The notes under the pieces were generated by a model. That model worked only from the letters and a program-made list of their open reading frames with translations, made no database searches and had not been told where the DNA came from. From Hyphomicrobiales bacterium (GTDB taxonomy: Bacteria; Pseudomonadota; Alphaproteobacteria; Rhizobiales; Beijerinckiaceae): a stretch of 23,943 bases of DNA. Position 1 is the first letter of the stretch. Each line of letters starts with the position of its first letter. Both the position numbers and the translations under genes were made by a program. The stretch spans positions 1 to 23,943 of the forward strand of contig JAATEW010000373.1 of assembly GCA_015655535.1 (NCBI GenBank), read 5' to 3'. This document shows, in pieces, positions 1-9,081 of the stretch.

Positions 1-57
1 ATTTCCAAGCAGCAGGCGGCTATTCTGCTCAGTAGCCTCGGTCTTAAGGTTGCGTGA
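1..57 (+). CDS. C-terminal tail of an unidentified protein (partial)
   Basis: Frame 1 is open from the window edge and ends with TGA at 55-57, giving 18 residues that begin ISKQQAAILL. The tail is too short to assign to a family. Its stop codon overlaps the GTG start of the next ORF (GTGA), an arrangement typical of translationally coupled genes. It could also be chance open frame in a degraded region. Confidence 0.3.
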   Translation: MSKQQAAILLSSLGLKVA

Positions 58-299
58 CGCCTCCCAGGGCTGACTTCTGGACATGGTTGGACGGGAAGCG
101 AGACGTTCATAGTTATCTTCCTCAATGTCCTCAGCCGCCATCCTACGTTACACAGTACACAGCGATGTCCGATGGATTAGAAAGCGACATTGTGGTTTCT
201 AAAGACGCCTTGTTTGACGACGGTCACGCGTTAAATGCTCTAATCGAGCGGTCGGCCACTTCGCTCGCGGCGTCCATAGCTGCCGCATTGTGGACATGA
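54..299 (+). CDS. Small hypothetical protein, 81 aa
   Basis: This ORF starts with GTG at 54, overlapping the stop of the preceding frame by four bases, and ends with TGA at 297-299. I do not recognise the protein. The N-terminal half is rich in Pro, Trp and Tyr, while the C-terminal third (from about residue 58) looks like an amphipathic alanine-rich helix. No signal peptide, clear membrane segment or metal-binding motif is visible. Base composition is less GC-rich than in the genes further right. The next gene downstream is a truncated dioxygenase, so the whole left end may be a graveyard of broken genes, and this ORF could itself be a fragment or spurious. Confidence 0.3.
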   Translation: MTPPRADFWTWLDGKRDVHSYLPQCPQPPSYVTQYTAMSDGLESDIVVSKDALFDDGHALNALIERSATSLAASIAAALWT

Positions 300-359
300 C
301 GGCGCACCAAAGCCTATCCCGAGACTTGCTCTTTCCACCCGCTAAATTGCGGAGAGATC

Positions 360-827
360 ATGACTGCTCACGCTCGCCAGCCGACCTTATTCATTCCCCA
401 CGGGGGTGGACCATGCTTTTTCATGGATGATCCGCAGGGTACGTGGACGGGGATGGCGGCGTTTCTTCGTTCGATCCCGAACCGTCTCCCAGAGACGCCA
501 AGTGCGATCCTTCTTGTCTCCGCTCATTGGGAAACGGAAGGTTTCGCCTTTACGGGCGCCGTAAAGCCGGACCTGGTTTACGACTACAGCGGTTTTCCCA
601 AGCACACTTATGAACTCCGCTATGATGCGCCTGGCGCGCCAGAACTCGCGGAGAAGGCCGCGACGCTGCTGAGAGCAGCAGGCATGAAAGGCCGGGTCGA
701 TGGCAAACGAGGTCTCGATCACGCCGCCTTTGTTCCATTAAAGGTGGCCTCATCTCAGGCTGAATTTCACGCTCGAGCGCACTGGAACCACGACCAACGT
801 CGGAGTGTCGACGGACGGGCCGGCTGA
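360..827 (+). pseudogene. Truncated LigB/DODA-type extradiol ring-cleavage dioxygenase
   Basis: The N-terminal 130 residues match the LigB-fold 4,5-DOPA/extradiol dioxygenase family (YgiD-like). Visible features are PHGGGP at residues 13-18, SAHWE at 55-59, YDYSGFP at 74-80 and GLDHAAFVPLK at 118-128. In this family H14, H56 and probably H121 lie at or near the metal site. Full-length members have about 260 residues, whereas this ORF has 155 and loses family resemblance after about residue 130 (near base 749). The last 25 residues are an unrelated, Arg/His-rich out-of-frame tail. ATG at 360 is preceded by GGAGAG at good spacing, so the original start is kept. With the C-terminal half missing, an active enzyme is unlikely. 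The left end of a deletion or recombination event is the simplest reading. Confidence 0.75.
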
Positions 828-960
828 CCTGGTGAAATATGTAACGAGCGAGTTCTTCGACGACAGCATGATACTCGTGTCCTGTGCCACCGATGGCTCG
901 CCAAAAAAATTCTGCGATCTCATGAAATCCGCGGCGATGAAACGCGACCGCCCCGAATAG
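742..960 (+). pseudogene. C-terminal fragment of an unidentified protein joined to the dioxygenase remnant
   Basis: Frame 1 is open from 742 to a TAG at 958-960. From about base 760 it encodes a normal-looking protein tail of 66 residues (starting LNFTLERTG, ending MKRDRPE) with ordinary amino-acid balance, including the segment EFFDDSMILVSCATDG. It overlaps the out-of-frame end of the dioxygenase ORF. It does not resemble the missing dioxygenase C-terminus, so it is probably the 3' end of a different gene brought in by a deletion. No start codon with a ribosome site is evident. I do not recognise the family. Confidence 0.4.
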
Positions 961-961
961 T

Positions 962-1013
962 CCTTCTCGCGACGACAATGCAGAGAAGGTGCCCGGCCGC
1001 AGGCTTGCCGGGC
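962..1013. terminator. Two adjacent hairpins, candidate bidirectional terminator
   Basis: Perfect 7-bp inverted repeats occur at 962-968/983-989 (CCTTCTC/GAGAAGG) and 991-997/1007-1013 (GCCCGGC/GCCGGGC). They lie between the convergent ends of the 742-960 fragment and the efflux operon. Neither is followed by a clear T-tract, so intrinsic termination is uncertain. Confidence 0.35.
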
Positions 1014-1023
1014 CGTAATCCCT

Positions 1024-4000
1024 TTATCCGACATCCGGCGCGGCCAAGGGCGGATGCGCCAGGGGCGCGCGGCCGCGCCTGAACCATTCCTGCAGATTGT
1101 CGAGCAGAAGATAGAGCACAGGCGTCGTATAGAGCGTCAGCATCTGGCTGAGGATCAGGCCGCCGACGATCGATATGCCGAGCGGCCGCCGGATTTCGCC
1201 GCCTTCGCCGAAGCTGAGCGCCAGCGGAATCGCGCCGAGAATCGCGGCGGCCGTCGTCATCATGATCGGCCGGAAGCGCAAGATACAGGCCTGGAAGATC
1301 GCGTCATGCGCATTCATCCCTTGAAGCCGCCGCGCTTCCAACGCAAAATCGATCATCATGATCGCGTTTTTCTTGACGATGCCGATCAGCAAAATCACAC
1401 CGATCAGGGCGATGATGCTGAAATCGGTCTTGAACGCCATCAAGGCCAGAAGCGCGCCGACGCCGGCGGACGGCAGCGTCGAAAGGATCGTGATCGGATG
1501 GATATAGCTCTCGTAGAGAATACCGAGAACGATATAGACCGCCGCCAGCGCCGCCGCGATCAGAAGCGGCTCATTCGACAGGGATTGTTCGAACATCTGC
1601 GCCGTGCCTTGCAAACTGCCATGGATCGAGGCCGGCATGCGGATATCGGTAACCGCTCTTTGAATCTCGGCCGAGGCATCGCTCAGCGAGGCGCCGGGCG
1701 CGATGTTGAAGGAGAGCGTCGTCGCGACGAAGAGACCCTGATGATTGACGCCAAGCGGCGTATTGCCCGGCGCGAAATGCGCAATGGCCGAGAGGGGAAC
1801 CATGGTTTCCTGGTTCGTGCTCACGGCGGCTCCGGCGGACGCGCTTCCCTTGCCGGTGTTGGCGAGCGAGTTCGTCGCGGCATCGCGCGCCGTGTTGATA
1901 GTCGCCGCCGTGGAGGATGACGGACTCGGGGTTATGGCCGGCGCGGGCCCGCCGGACCCTGTCGGCGCCGCGGTCGCCGCCACGGTTCCGGACGGGAGAG
2001 CGCTCGTCTGCGAGCCCGCCGGGTTGCCGCCCGCCGTCGAGATGTAAATATCCTTCAGCGTATCGGCGCTCTGCCAATAGCGCGGCGCGACCTCCATGAT
2101 CACGTGATATTGGTTGATGGCGCTATAGATCGTCGACACTTGTCTTTGGCCGAAGGCGTCGTAAAGCGTGTTGTCGATCTGGCTTGGCGTGATGCCCAGC
2201 CGCGAGGCCATGTCGCGATCGATGACCACCTCGGACTCAAGGCCCTTTTGCTGCTGATCCGAACTGACGTCGGTCAGGATCTTGCTCTTTTGCAAGGCCT
2301 CAAGCAGTTTTGGGCCCCAGCTGTAGAGCTCCTCGGTGCTGTCGCCTTGCAGCGTATATTGGAACTGCGCATTGCCTTGCCGCGCGCCGACATTGATATC
2401 CTGCACGGATTGGAGATAGAGCCGCGCGCCCGGAATGGCTGCCAATTGATGACGCAGACGGCCGACAACCTCGTCCGCCGTGGTCGTGCGTTCCGACAGA
2501 GGCTTCAGCGCGACATAGATCGAGGCCGTATTCACGCCCGAACGGCCGCCGCCGCTGCCGGCGCCCGTGAAGCCGACGACGCTTTGCACCGCCGGATCGG
2601 CTTGAACGATCGACATCAGTTGCGCCATTTTTTTCTGCATGGATTGGAAGGATATGCTCTGGTCGGCTTGGATCGAACCGATCAAGCGCCCCGTATCCTG
2701 CTGCGGAAAAAAGCCTTTCGGTATGGTGATGAAGAGATAGACGGTCGAGACTATCGCGCCGACCAGCATCAGCATGACGAAGGCGCGATGATCGAGCGCC
2801 CAGGCAAGACTCTTTTCATAGCCAAGCAACACGAAGCGGAAGGGATTTCGGCGCTCCGGCCGGTTTCTGTCGCGCGGTTTGAGCAGAAGCGAGCAGAGCA
2901 TCGGAGTCGTCGTCAACGATATCAGCAGCGATACGAGGATCGCCATCGACAAAGTCACTGCGAATTCGCGGAACAGGCGCCCGAGCAGACCGCCCATCAG
3001 CAAGATCGGCGTAAACACGGCGATGAGCGAAATGCTGATCGACAGAACCGTAAACCCGACCTCGCGTGCGCCGCGCAGCGCCGCCTCGTAGCGCGGAATC
3101 CCGGCCTCGATATAGCGCGAGATATTTTCCAAAACGACGATCGCGTCATCGACCACGAAGCCCGTTGCAATGGTCAGCGCCATCAAGGACAGATTGTCCA
3201 AGCTGTAGCCTAAAAGATACATCGCCCCGAATGTGCCGATGATCGAGACCGGCACCGCGACGGCCGGAATGATCGCCGCGCGGGCATTGCCCAGAAAGAG
3301 AAAAACGATAAAGGTCACCAGCAGGACGGCGATCACCAAAGTGCGTTCGGTATCTGCCAGAGACGCACGGATCGTCAGGCTGCGGTCGGACGCAAAGGTA
3401 ACCTGAACGTCGCTCGGCATGGCGGCCTGCAACGCAGGCAGCACGGCTTTGATCTTATCGACGGTGTCGATGATATTGGCGCCCGGCTGCCGGAACAAAA
3501 CGACGAGAACCGAGGGCTGCCCGTTGGCCAGTCCCTCATTGCGGAGGTCCTCGACCGAATCGACGATCTCGCCCAGATCCGACAGATGGATCGCATTGTC
3601 GTTGCGATAGCCGACGATCAGCGGCTGATAATCCTCAGCATGCGAGGCCTGATCATTGGTGTAGATCTGATAGTGGACGCCTGAATTTTCGATCGCCCCT
3701 TTGGGGCTATTCGCATTCGCCGAAGCCAGAGCCGCGCGGATATCTTCAAGCCCGACGCCATATTTGAAAAGCGCCGTCGGATTCAATTCGACGCGCACAG
3801 CCGGCAAGGCCGCGCCGCCGATGATCACCTGCCCGATCCCGTCGAGCTGCGACAGCCGTTGCTGCATGACATTGGCGGCCGCATCGTAGAGCTGGCCGCG
3901 CGTCAGGGTCTTGGAGGTCAAGGCCAGGATCAGGATCGGCGCATCGGCCGGGTTGATCTTGCGATAGGTCGGATTGGTTTTCAACGCCGCCGGCAAGTCG

Positions 4001-4350
4001 GCCCGCGCCGCATTGATTGCCGCCTGCACGTCGCGCGCAGCGCCGTCAATGTCGCGATTGAGGCCGAATTGCAAATTGATCCGCGTCTGGCCGAGACCGC
4101 TGGTGGAAGACATTTCGGTCACATCGGCGATCTGGCCGAGCCGCCGCTCAAGCGGGCTCGCAACGCTGGTTGCAACCGTATCGGGACTCGCACCTGGCAG
4201 CGTAGCCTGCACGGAGATGGCGGGAAAATCAACCTGCGGCAAAGGCGAGACCGGCAGTCTCAAGAAGGCCAAAGTGCCGGCGATCGCGATTCCGATCGTA
4301 ATCAGCGTCGTGGCGACGGGCCTTGCGATGAAGGGCGCCGAGAGGTTCAT
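1024..4350 (-). CDS. mdtC: MdtC-like RND multidrug efflux permease, with internal low-complexity insert
   Basis: This is a proton-driven inner-membrane drug exporter of the RND (AcrB/MdtC) superfamily. The 1108 residues show the RND layout: TM1 at about 10-30, a large periplasmic loop, the TM2-6 block at about 337-490, a second periplasmic loop, and TM8-12 at about 928-1085. The proton-relay acidic pair is D401-D402 in FVVDDAIVVLEN, and the TM10 lysine lies in GIVKKNAIMMIDFA (K993/K994). E. coli MdtC has about 1025 residues. The excess is a Gly/Ser/Thr/Ala/Pro-rich insert at about residues 773-848, absent from the adjacent paralogue, in the region corresponding to the AcrB docking (DC) subdomain. 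The ATG at 4350 overlaps the stop of the upstream pump gene (ATGA), implying coupled translation. In E. coli MdtB and MdtC form a heterotrimer with the adaptor MdtA; the same is inferred here. Confidence 0.95.
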   Translation of the reverse strand: MNLSAPFIARPVATTLITIGIAIAGTLAFLRLPVSPLPQVDFPAISVQATLPGASPDTVATSVASPLERRLGQIADVTEMSSTSGLGQTRINLQFGLNRDIDGAARDVQAAINAARADLPAALKTNPTYRKINPADAPILILALTSKTLTRGQLYDAAANVMQQRLSQLDGIGQVIIGGAALPAVRVELNPTALFKYGVGLEDIRAALASANANSPKGAIENSGVHYQIYTNDQASHAEDYQPLIVGYRNDNAIHLSDLGEIVDSVEDLRNEGLANGQPSVLVVLFRQPGANIIDTVDKIKAVLPALQAAMPSDVQVTFASDRSLTIRASLADTERTLVIAVLLVTFIVFLFLGNARAAIIPAVAVPVSIIGTFGAMYLLGYSLDNLSLMALTIATGFVVDDAIVVLENISRYIEAGIPRYEAALRGAREVGFTVLSISISLIAVFTPILLMGGLLGRLFREFAVTLSMAILVSLLISLTTTPMLCSLLLKPRDRNRPERRNPFRFVLLGYEKSLAWALDHRAFVMLMLVGAIVSTVYLFITIPKGFFPQQDTGRLIGSIQADQSISFQSMQKKMAQLMSIVQADPAVQSVVGFTGAGSGGGRSGVNTASIYVALKPLSERTTTADEVVGRLRHQLAAIPGARLYLQSVQDINVGARQGNAQFQYTLQGDSTEELYSWGPKLLEALQKSKILTDVSSDQQQKGLESEVVIDRDMASRLGITPSQIDNTLYDAFGQRQVSTIYSAINQYHVIMEVAPRYWQSADTLKDIYISTAGGNPAGSQTSALPSGTVAATAAPTGSGGPAPAITPSPSSSTAATINTARDAATNSLANTGKGSASAGAAVSTNQETMVPLSAIAHFAPGNTPLGVNHQGLFVATTLSFNIAPGASLSDASAEIQRAVTDIRMPASIHGSLQGTAQMFEQSLSNEPLLIAAALAAVYIVLGILYESYIHPITILSTLPSAGVGALLALMAFKTDFSIIALIGVILLIGIVKKNAIMMIDFALEARRLQGMNAHDAIFQACILRFRPIMMTTAAAILGAIPLALSFGEGGEIRRPLGISIVGGLILSQMLTLYTTPVLYLLLDNLQEWFRRGRAPLAHPPLAAPDVG

Positions 4351-7300
4351 TCGCCCGGCTCCGGCGCAGGGAGTGAACCGGCGGGACGCGGCCGTCCGGA
4401 CAGCCGTTGCGCCAGACGATCGAAATAAAGATAGATGACCGGCGTCGAAAACAGAGTGAGGACCTGGCTGAAGGCGAGGCCGCCGACGATGGCAACGCCG
4501 AGAGGATGCCGCAGCTCCGAGCCCGTGCCGGTGCCAAGCATCAGGGGCAGCGCGCCCAAGATCGCGGCCATGGTCGTCATCAGGATCGGCCGGAAGCGCA
4601 AAAGGCAGGCTTGATAGATCGCGTCGCGCGGCGCCAGGCCCTCGTTGCGTTCGGCATCGAGCGCGAAGTCGATCATCATGATCGCGTTTTTCTTGACGAT
4701 ACCGATCAGCAAAATAATGCCGATGATCGCGATCACGTCGAGTTCTTCGCCAGCGAGCATCAAGGACAAAAGCGCGCCGACGCCGGCCGAAGGCAGGGTG
4801 GACAGGATCGTGATCGGATGGATGAAGCTTTCGTAGAGAACGCCGAGGATAATATACATCGTCACGATCGCGGCGATGATCAGCATGACCTCATTGCTGA
4901 GCGAAGCGCTGAAAGCCGCGGCGCTGCCCTGCATCAGCGAGACGAAACTATCCGGTAGGCCTATGTCTTTTTGGGCCTGTTGAATGGCCGCCACCGCGGA
5001 ACCGAGCGACGCGTCCGGAGCGACATCGAAGGAAATATTGGTGGCCGGGAACTGCCCGAAATGCGTGATCAGCAGCGGACCCAGGCGCTGTTCCACATGG
5101 ACGATCGCCGAAAGCGGCACCTGTCCGTTCGTCGTCGACGACGAGGACGGCAGATAGAATGTATTGAGCGACTCGAGCGTGTGCTGGAGATCCGAGCTCG
5201 CTTCCATGATCACCCGATACTGATTGGACTGGGTGTAGATCGTCGAAACGATACGCTGGCCGAAGGCATCGTAGAGAATATTGTCGACGGTCGCAGGCGT
5301 GATGCCGAAACGGCTTGCGGTCTGACGGTCGATCACCAGATCGATGGCGCGGCCCTGGCTTGCCATGTCGCTTGCGACATTGGTGAGTTCTGGCAGGGTC
5401 TGAAGCTTCTGGACGAGCTTCGGCACCCAGGTCTGCATTTCACTGCCGTTCGCATTTTCAAGGACGAAATGATATTGCGCCCGGCTGATGTTGGAATCGA
5501 TCGTCAGATCCTGCACCGGCTGCATGAAGAGCTGGATGTCTTTGACGTCGGCGGTTTCCTTCTGCAGCCGCCGGACGACCTCGCTCACCGTGTGCTGCCG
5601 GGCATCGCGCGGCTTGAGCGTGATGAGAAACCGGCCGCTGTTCAGCGTCATATTGGTTCCATCGACGCCGATGAACGAACTCAGGCTTTCGACCTCCGGA
5701 TCCTTGAGGATCACATCGGCGAGGGCGCGCTGTTTGTCGGCCATGGCCGCATATGAAATGCTCTCATTGGCTTGCGAGATCGCCTGAATCATGCCGGTGT
5801 CCTGCACCGGGAAAAAGCCCTTCGGTATGACGATATAAAGCAGGACGGTGACGACAAGCGTCGCAATCGCGACCAAAAGCGTCAAGGGCTGGTGCTCCAG
5901 CACGACGCTCAAGGCCCGCCCATATTGGCGGATGATCCAGTTGAACGCATGATCGGCGGCAAGGTCGAGCCGGTTGCGCTCGGATTCCGGCCGATGGCGC
6001 AGCAGCTTGGCGCAGAGCATGGGCACGAGCGTGAGCGACACGATGGCCGAGATCACGATCGTCGCGGCGAGCGTGATCGCGAATTCATGGAAGAGACGTC
6101 CGACGACGTCGCCCATGAAAAGCAGCGGAATGAGCACGGCGATGAGCGAGACGGTCAGCGATATGATCGTGAAGCCGATCTGCCCCGAGCCGCGCAAGGC
6201 TGCCTGCAAAGGCTCTTCGCCTTCCTCGACGTAGCGGGCGATGTTCTCGATCATGACGATGGCATCGTCGACGACGAAACCCGTCGATATGGTCAAGGCC
6301 ATCAGCGACAGATTGTCGAGACTGAAGCCTAAGAGAAACATCACGATCAGCGTGCCGACCAAGGATAGCGGCACCGAAAGGCTCGGGATGATCGTCGCCG
6401 GCAGATTGCGCAGGAAAACGAAAATGACGAGAACGACAAGCGCGATCGCGAGGCCAAGCTCGAATTCGACGTCCTCGACCGAAGCCCTGATCGTGTTCGT
6501 CCGGTCGCTCAGAACCTCGATATCGAGGGCCGACGGCAGGCTCGCCTCGATCTGCGGGAGCAGTTTCTTGATGCCGTCCACGACCTGGATGACATTGGCG
6601 CCGGGCTGGCGCTGAACATTGAGGATGATGGCTGGCGTTTTATTGGCCCAGGCCGCGATCTTGGTGTTTTCCGGTCCGTGGATCGTGGTCGCGACATCCG
6701 ACAGGCGCACAGGATTGCCGTTCCGATAGGCGATGATGACTTTGTCGAATTGCTCGGCCGAAGTGATCTGATCATTGGCATTGATCGTCGAGGATTGCGT
6801 CGCGCCGTCGAAATTGCCCTTCGGCGTATTCACATTGACATTGCCGATCGTCGTGCGGACGTCGTCTATGTTCAAGCCATAAGCGGCAAGCGCGCGCGGG
6901 TTGAACTGGATGCGGATGGCCGGCCGGTTGCCGCCGCTGATGCTCACCAATCCGACGCCCGGCTGCTGCGAAATCTTCTGCGCGATGCGCGTTTCGGCCA
7001 AATCTTCAAGCGTGATCAGCGGCAGGGTCTTGGAGGTAATCGCAAGCGCCATGATCGGCGCATCGGCCGGATTGACCTTGGCATAGATCGGCGGCGTCGG
7101 CAGGTCGCTCGGCAACAGATTATTGCCGGCATTGATCGCGGCCTGCACCTCCTGTTCGGCGACGTCGAGGCTGAGATTGAGGCTGAATTGGAGCGTGATG
7201 ACGGAAGCACCGGCCGAACTCGCCGATGTCATCTGATTGAGGCCCGGCATTTCGCCGAGTTGGCGCTCCAAAGGCGCCGTCACGGATGAGGTCATGACCT

Positions 7301-7469
7301 CGGGACTGGCGCCGGGATAGAAGGTCTGAACCTGAATGGTCGGATAATCCACTTCCGGCAAGGCCGAAAGCGGCAGAAACTTATAAGCGAAGGCGCCGGC
7401 AAGCAGGATCGCGATCATCAAAAGCGATGTCGCGACCGGGCGAAGGATGAAGATCTCAGACGGATTCAT
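4347..7469 (-). CDS. mdtB: MdtB-like RND multidrug efflux permease
   Basis: This is the second RND pump subunit of the locus, 1040 residues, the normal family length. TM1 is at about 10-30. The acidic pair D401-D402 lies in FVVDDAIVMIEN, and the TM10 lysine is K926/K927 in GIVKKNAIMMIDFA. Porter and docking domains lie between the membrane blocks. It is clearly paralogous to the downstream pump, with collinear motifs up to residue 770, but lacks that pump's long insert: only SSSSTTNG lies before VPLSAIV at 784-790. The start is ATG at 7469, preceded by GAGGCG about seven bases upstream, and it follows the adaptor gene by 27 bases. Adaptor, B-type and C-type pumps together match MdtABC/MuxABC systems. 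Substrates cannot be read from sequence. Confidence 0.95.
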   Translation of the reverse strand: MNPSEIFILRPVATSLLMIAILLAGAFAYKFLPLSALPEVDYPTIQVQTFYPGASPEVMTSSVTAPLERQLGEMPGLNQMTSASSAGASVITLQFSLNLSLDVAEQEVQAAINAGNNLLPSDLPTPPIYAKVNPADAPIMALAITSKTLPLITLEDLAETRIAQKISQQPGVGLVSISGGNRPAIRIQFNPRALAAYGLNIDDVRTTIGNVNVNTPKGNFDGATQSSTINANDQITSAEQFDKVIIAYRNGNPVRLSDVATTIHGPENTKIAAWANKTPAIILNVQRQPGANVIQVVDGIKKLLPQIEASLPSALDIEVLSDRTNTIRASVEDVEFELGLAIALVVLVIFVFLRNLPATIIPSLSVPLSLVGTLIVMFLLGFSLDNLSLMALTISTGFVVDDAIVMIENIARYVEEGEEPLQAALRGSGQIGFTIISLTVSLIAVLIPLLFMGDVVGRLFHEFAITLAATIVISAIVSLTLVPMLCAKLLRHRPESERNRLDLAADHAFNWIIRQYGRALSVVLEHQPLTLLVAIATLVVTVLLYIVIPKGFFPVQDTGMIQAISQANESISYAAMADKQRALADVILKDPEVESLSSFIGVDGTNMTLNSGRFLITLKPRDARQHTVSEVVRRLQKETADVKDIQLFMQPVQDLTIDSNISRAQYHFVLENANGSEMQTWVPKLVQKLQTLPELTNVASDMASQGRAIDLVIDRQTASRFGITPATVDNILYDAFGQRIVSTIYTQSNQYRVIMEASSDLQHTLESLNTFYLPSSSSTTNGQVPLSAIVHVEQRLGPLLITHFGQFPATNISFDVAPDASLGSAVAAIQQAQKDIGLPDSFVSLMQGSAAAFSASLSNEVMLIIAAIVTMYIILGVLYESFIHPITILSTLPSAGVGALLSLMLAGEELDVIAIIGIILLIGIVKKNAIMMIDFALDAERNEGLAPRDAIYQACLLRFRPILMTTMAAILGALPLMLGTGTGSELRHPLGVAIVGGLAFSQVLTLFSTPVIYLYFDRLAQRLSGRPRPAGSLPAPEPGE

Positions 7470-7496
7470 GCGGCCGCCTCAGTTCGGGTCTTCGGC

Positions 7497-8840
7497 TCAT
7501 TCGGCGTTTCGTCGATGCGAGCCATTGCCTGGAGTTTTCGGAGCTCCGGGCGCCGTCGGCGCCGTCTTGTCCGCTGCATCGTCGGGGATCGTCACATGGG
7601 TGCCGTCGGCGAGGCGATCGGTCCCGTCGATGACGACGCGATCGCCCGGATTCAAACCCGAGTCGATCTCAACCATTCCCTTATCGGTCGCCCCAACCTT
7701 CACGGGGCGCACCGAAACCGTATTGTCCTGATTGACGAGATAGACATAGCTGCCCGGCGCGCCTTGCTGGATCGCGGCGGAAGGCGCCGTGACGACGTCA
7801 TGCAGCGTCTTCACCAGGACGCGCACATTGACGAATTGGTTCGGAAAGAGCGTCTCGTCGGTGTTCGGAAATTCGGCGCGGAATTTGACCATGCCCGTGG
7901 TCGTGTCGATCTGATTGTCGATCGTCGAGATTTTTCCTGTCGCAAGCTCCGTCACATTGGCCCGGTCGAAGGCCCGTGCGCTAAGTTCGGTGCCTCCTTT
8001 CATTTGCGCGGCGACTTCAGGAATATCGTCTTCTGGAAGCGAAAAAATGACTGAAATCGGTTCCAGTTGCGTGAGAACGGCAAGGCCGCTCGTGTCGCTC
8101 GTCTGGACATAATTGCCCGCATCGACCAGGCGCAGGCCGACACGGCCGGTCACCGGCGAGACGATATGACAATAAATGAGATTGAGCTTCTGCGTGGCGA
8201 TTTGCGCCTGGTCGGAGGCAACGGAACCCTCGCCCTGCTTGACTATATAGACTTGGTCTTCCGCCTGCTGGCGGGCGATCGAATTCTGCTGCACCAGCGT
8301 CTGGAAGCGGACAAGATCCATTTTTGCCTGATCGAGCACGCCCTGGTCGTGAACCAACTGACCTTCCAACTGCTGCTCAGCCAATTCGTAGGGCCGCGGA
8401 TCGATCTGGGCGAGAAAATCGCCCTTCTTCACCCTTTGGCCTTCGGTGAAGGCGACTTCGGTCAATTGCCCGTTGATCTGGGTTCTGACCGTCACCGTCG
8501 CGAGCGGCGTGACGGTGCCGAGCCCGTTATAAATAATTCTGATGTCGCCCTTGGCGATGGTTGCGACGCCGACGGATTGCGGCGCGCTGGCAGCGGCGGC
8601 CCGGCCGCCGCGCGCAGGCGTGGGCTGCGGGCTTGGCGCGGCGACGCGATAGACGGCATAGCCGAGACCCGCAAGGATGATAAGGCCGAGCAAAAAGCCG
8701 ACGATCGACCGTTTCTTTTTGATGGGCGGCGGCTTTACGGGCGCCGGCGCATAGGGACGGTCCTGCGGCGCTTGCGGCTCGGCGGGTATTTTCGGCTGAT
8801 AAGTCTTGCCGACTTTTTCATCCATCTTCTTTTCATCCAT
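7497..8840 (-). CDS. mdtA: MdtA-like periplasmic adaptor (membrane-fusion protein) of the RND pump
   Basis: This adaptor links the pumps to the outer-membrane channel. It has a charged, Pro-rich cytoplasmic N-terminus (residues 1-44), one membrane anchor at about 45-64 rather than a lipobox, and a lipoyl-like half-domain around 120-150 (INGQLTEVAFTEGQ, VKKGDFLAQIDP). An alpha-hairpin rich in Gln follows at about 150-215, then beta-barrel and membrane-proximal domains, and a Pro/Ala-rich tail. The length of 447 aa is typical. Two in-frame ATGs at 8840 and 8825 follow one another because the opening ATGGATGAAAA is duplicated. Neither has a strong ribosome site, so the start is uncertain by five residues. 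About 240 bases separate it from the channel gene; I see no gene there and no convincing promoter, though an internal promoter is possible. Confidence 0.93.
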   Translation of the reverse strand: MDEKKMDEKVGKTYQPKIPAEPQAPQDRPYAPAPVKPPPIKKKRSIVGFLLGLIILAGLGYAVYRVAAPSPQPTPARGGRAAAASAPQSVGVATIAKGDIRIIYNGLGTVTPLATVTVRTQINGQLTEVAFTEGQRVKKGDFLAQIDPRPYELAEQQLEGQLVHDQGVLDQAKMDLVRFQTLVQQNSIARQQAEDQVYIVKQGEGSVASDQAQIATQKLNLIYCHIVSPVTGRVGLRLVDAGNYVQTSDTSGLAVLTQLEPISVIFSLPEDDIPEVAAQMKGGTELSARAFDRANVTELATGKISTIDNQIDTTTGMVKFRAEFPNTDETLFPNQFVNVRVLVKTLHDVVTAPSAAIQQGAPGSYVYLVNQDNTVSVRPVKVGATDKGMVEIDSGLNPGDRVVIDGTDRLADGTHVTIPDDAADKTAPTAPGAPKTPGNGSHRRNAE

Positions 8841-9081
8841 CCGGTCTTATCCGGGCGCTGCAACTGTACCGGCAGAGCAACCAGGTTCACAAGCAACGGT
8901 TAAGACAAGTAAATCCTACCCGTCATGATACGAAACATGCTGGCTCTTCCCCCGTTTTCCACCCTCTCAGCACGGCGAGGCGCGGTTTCACGGAAGTCTT
9001 TATCGAAAATCTATTTCCAAGTCTAAAACGCAAATTACTTCTTAGTGAGGTTTCGAAGCCCTGGAGGTGCGGATTTATACG

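Noticed and set aside
2104..3213. 369-codon plus-strand ORF inside the MdtC-like gene, and similar frames across both pump genes
   Set aside because: Antisense shadows of strongly supported RND genes, with biased Arg/Gln/Asp composition and no ribosome sites.
8841..9081. Possible internal promoter between the channel and adaptor genes
   Set aside because: Some AT-rich hexamers resemble -35/-10 boxes, but none has proper spacing, so no site was called.
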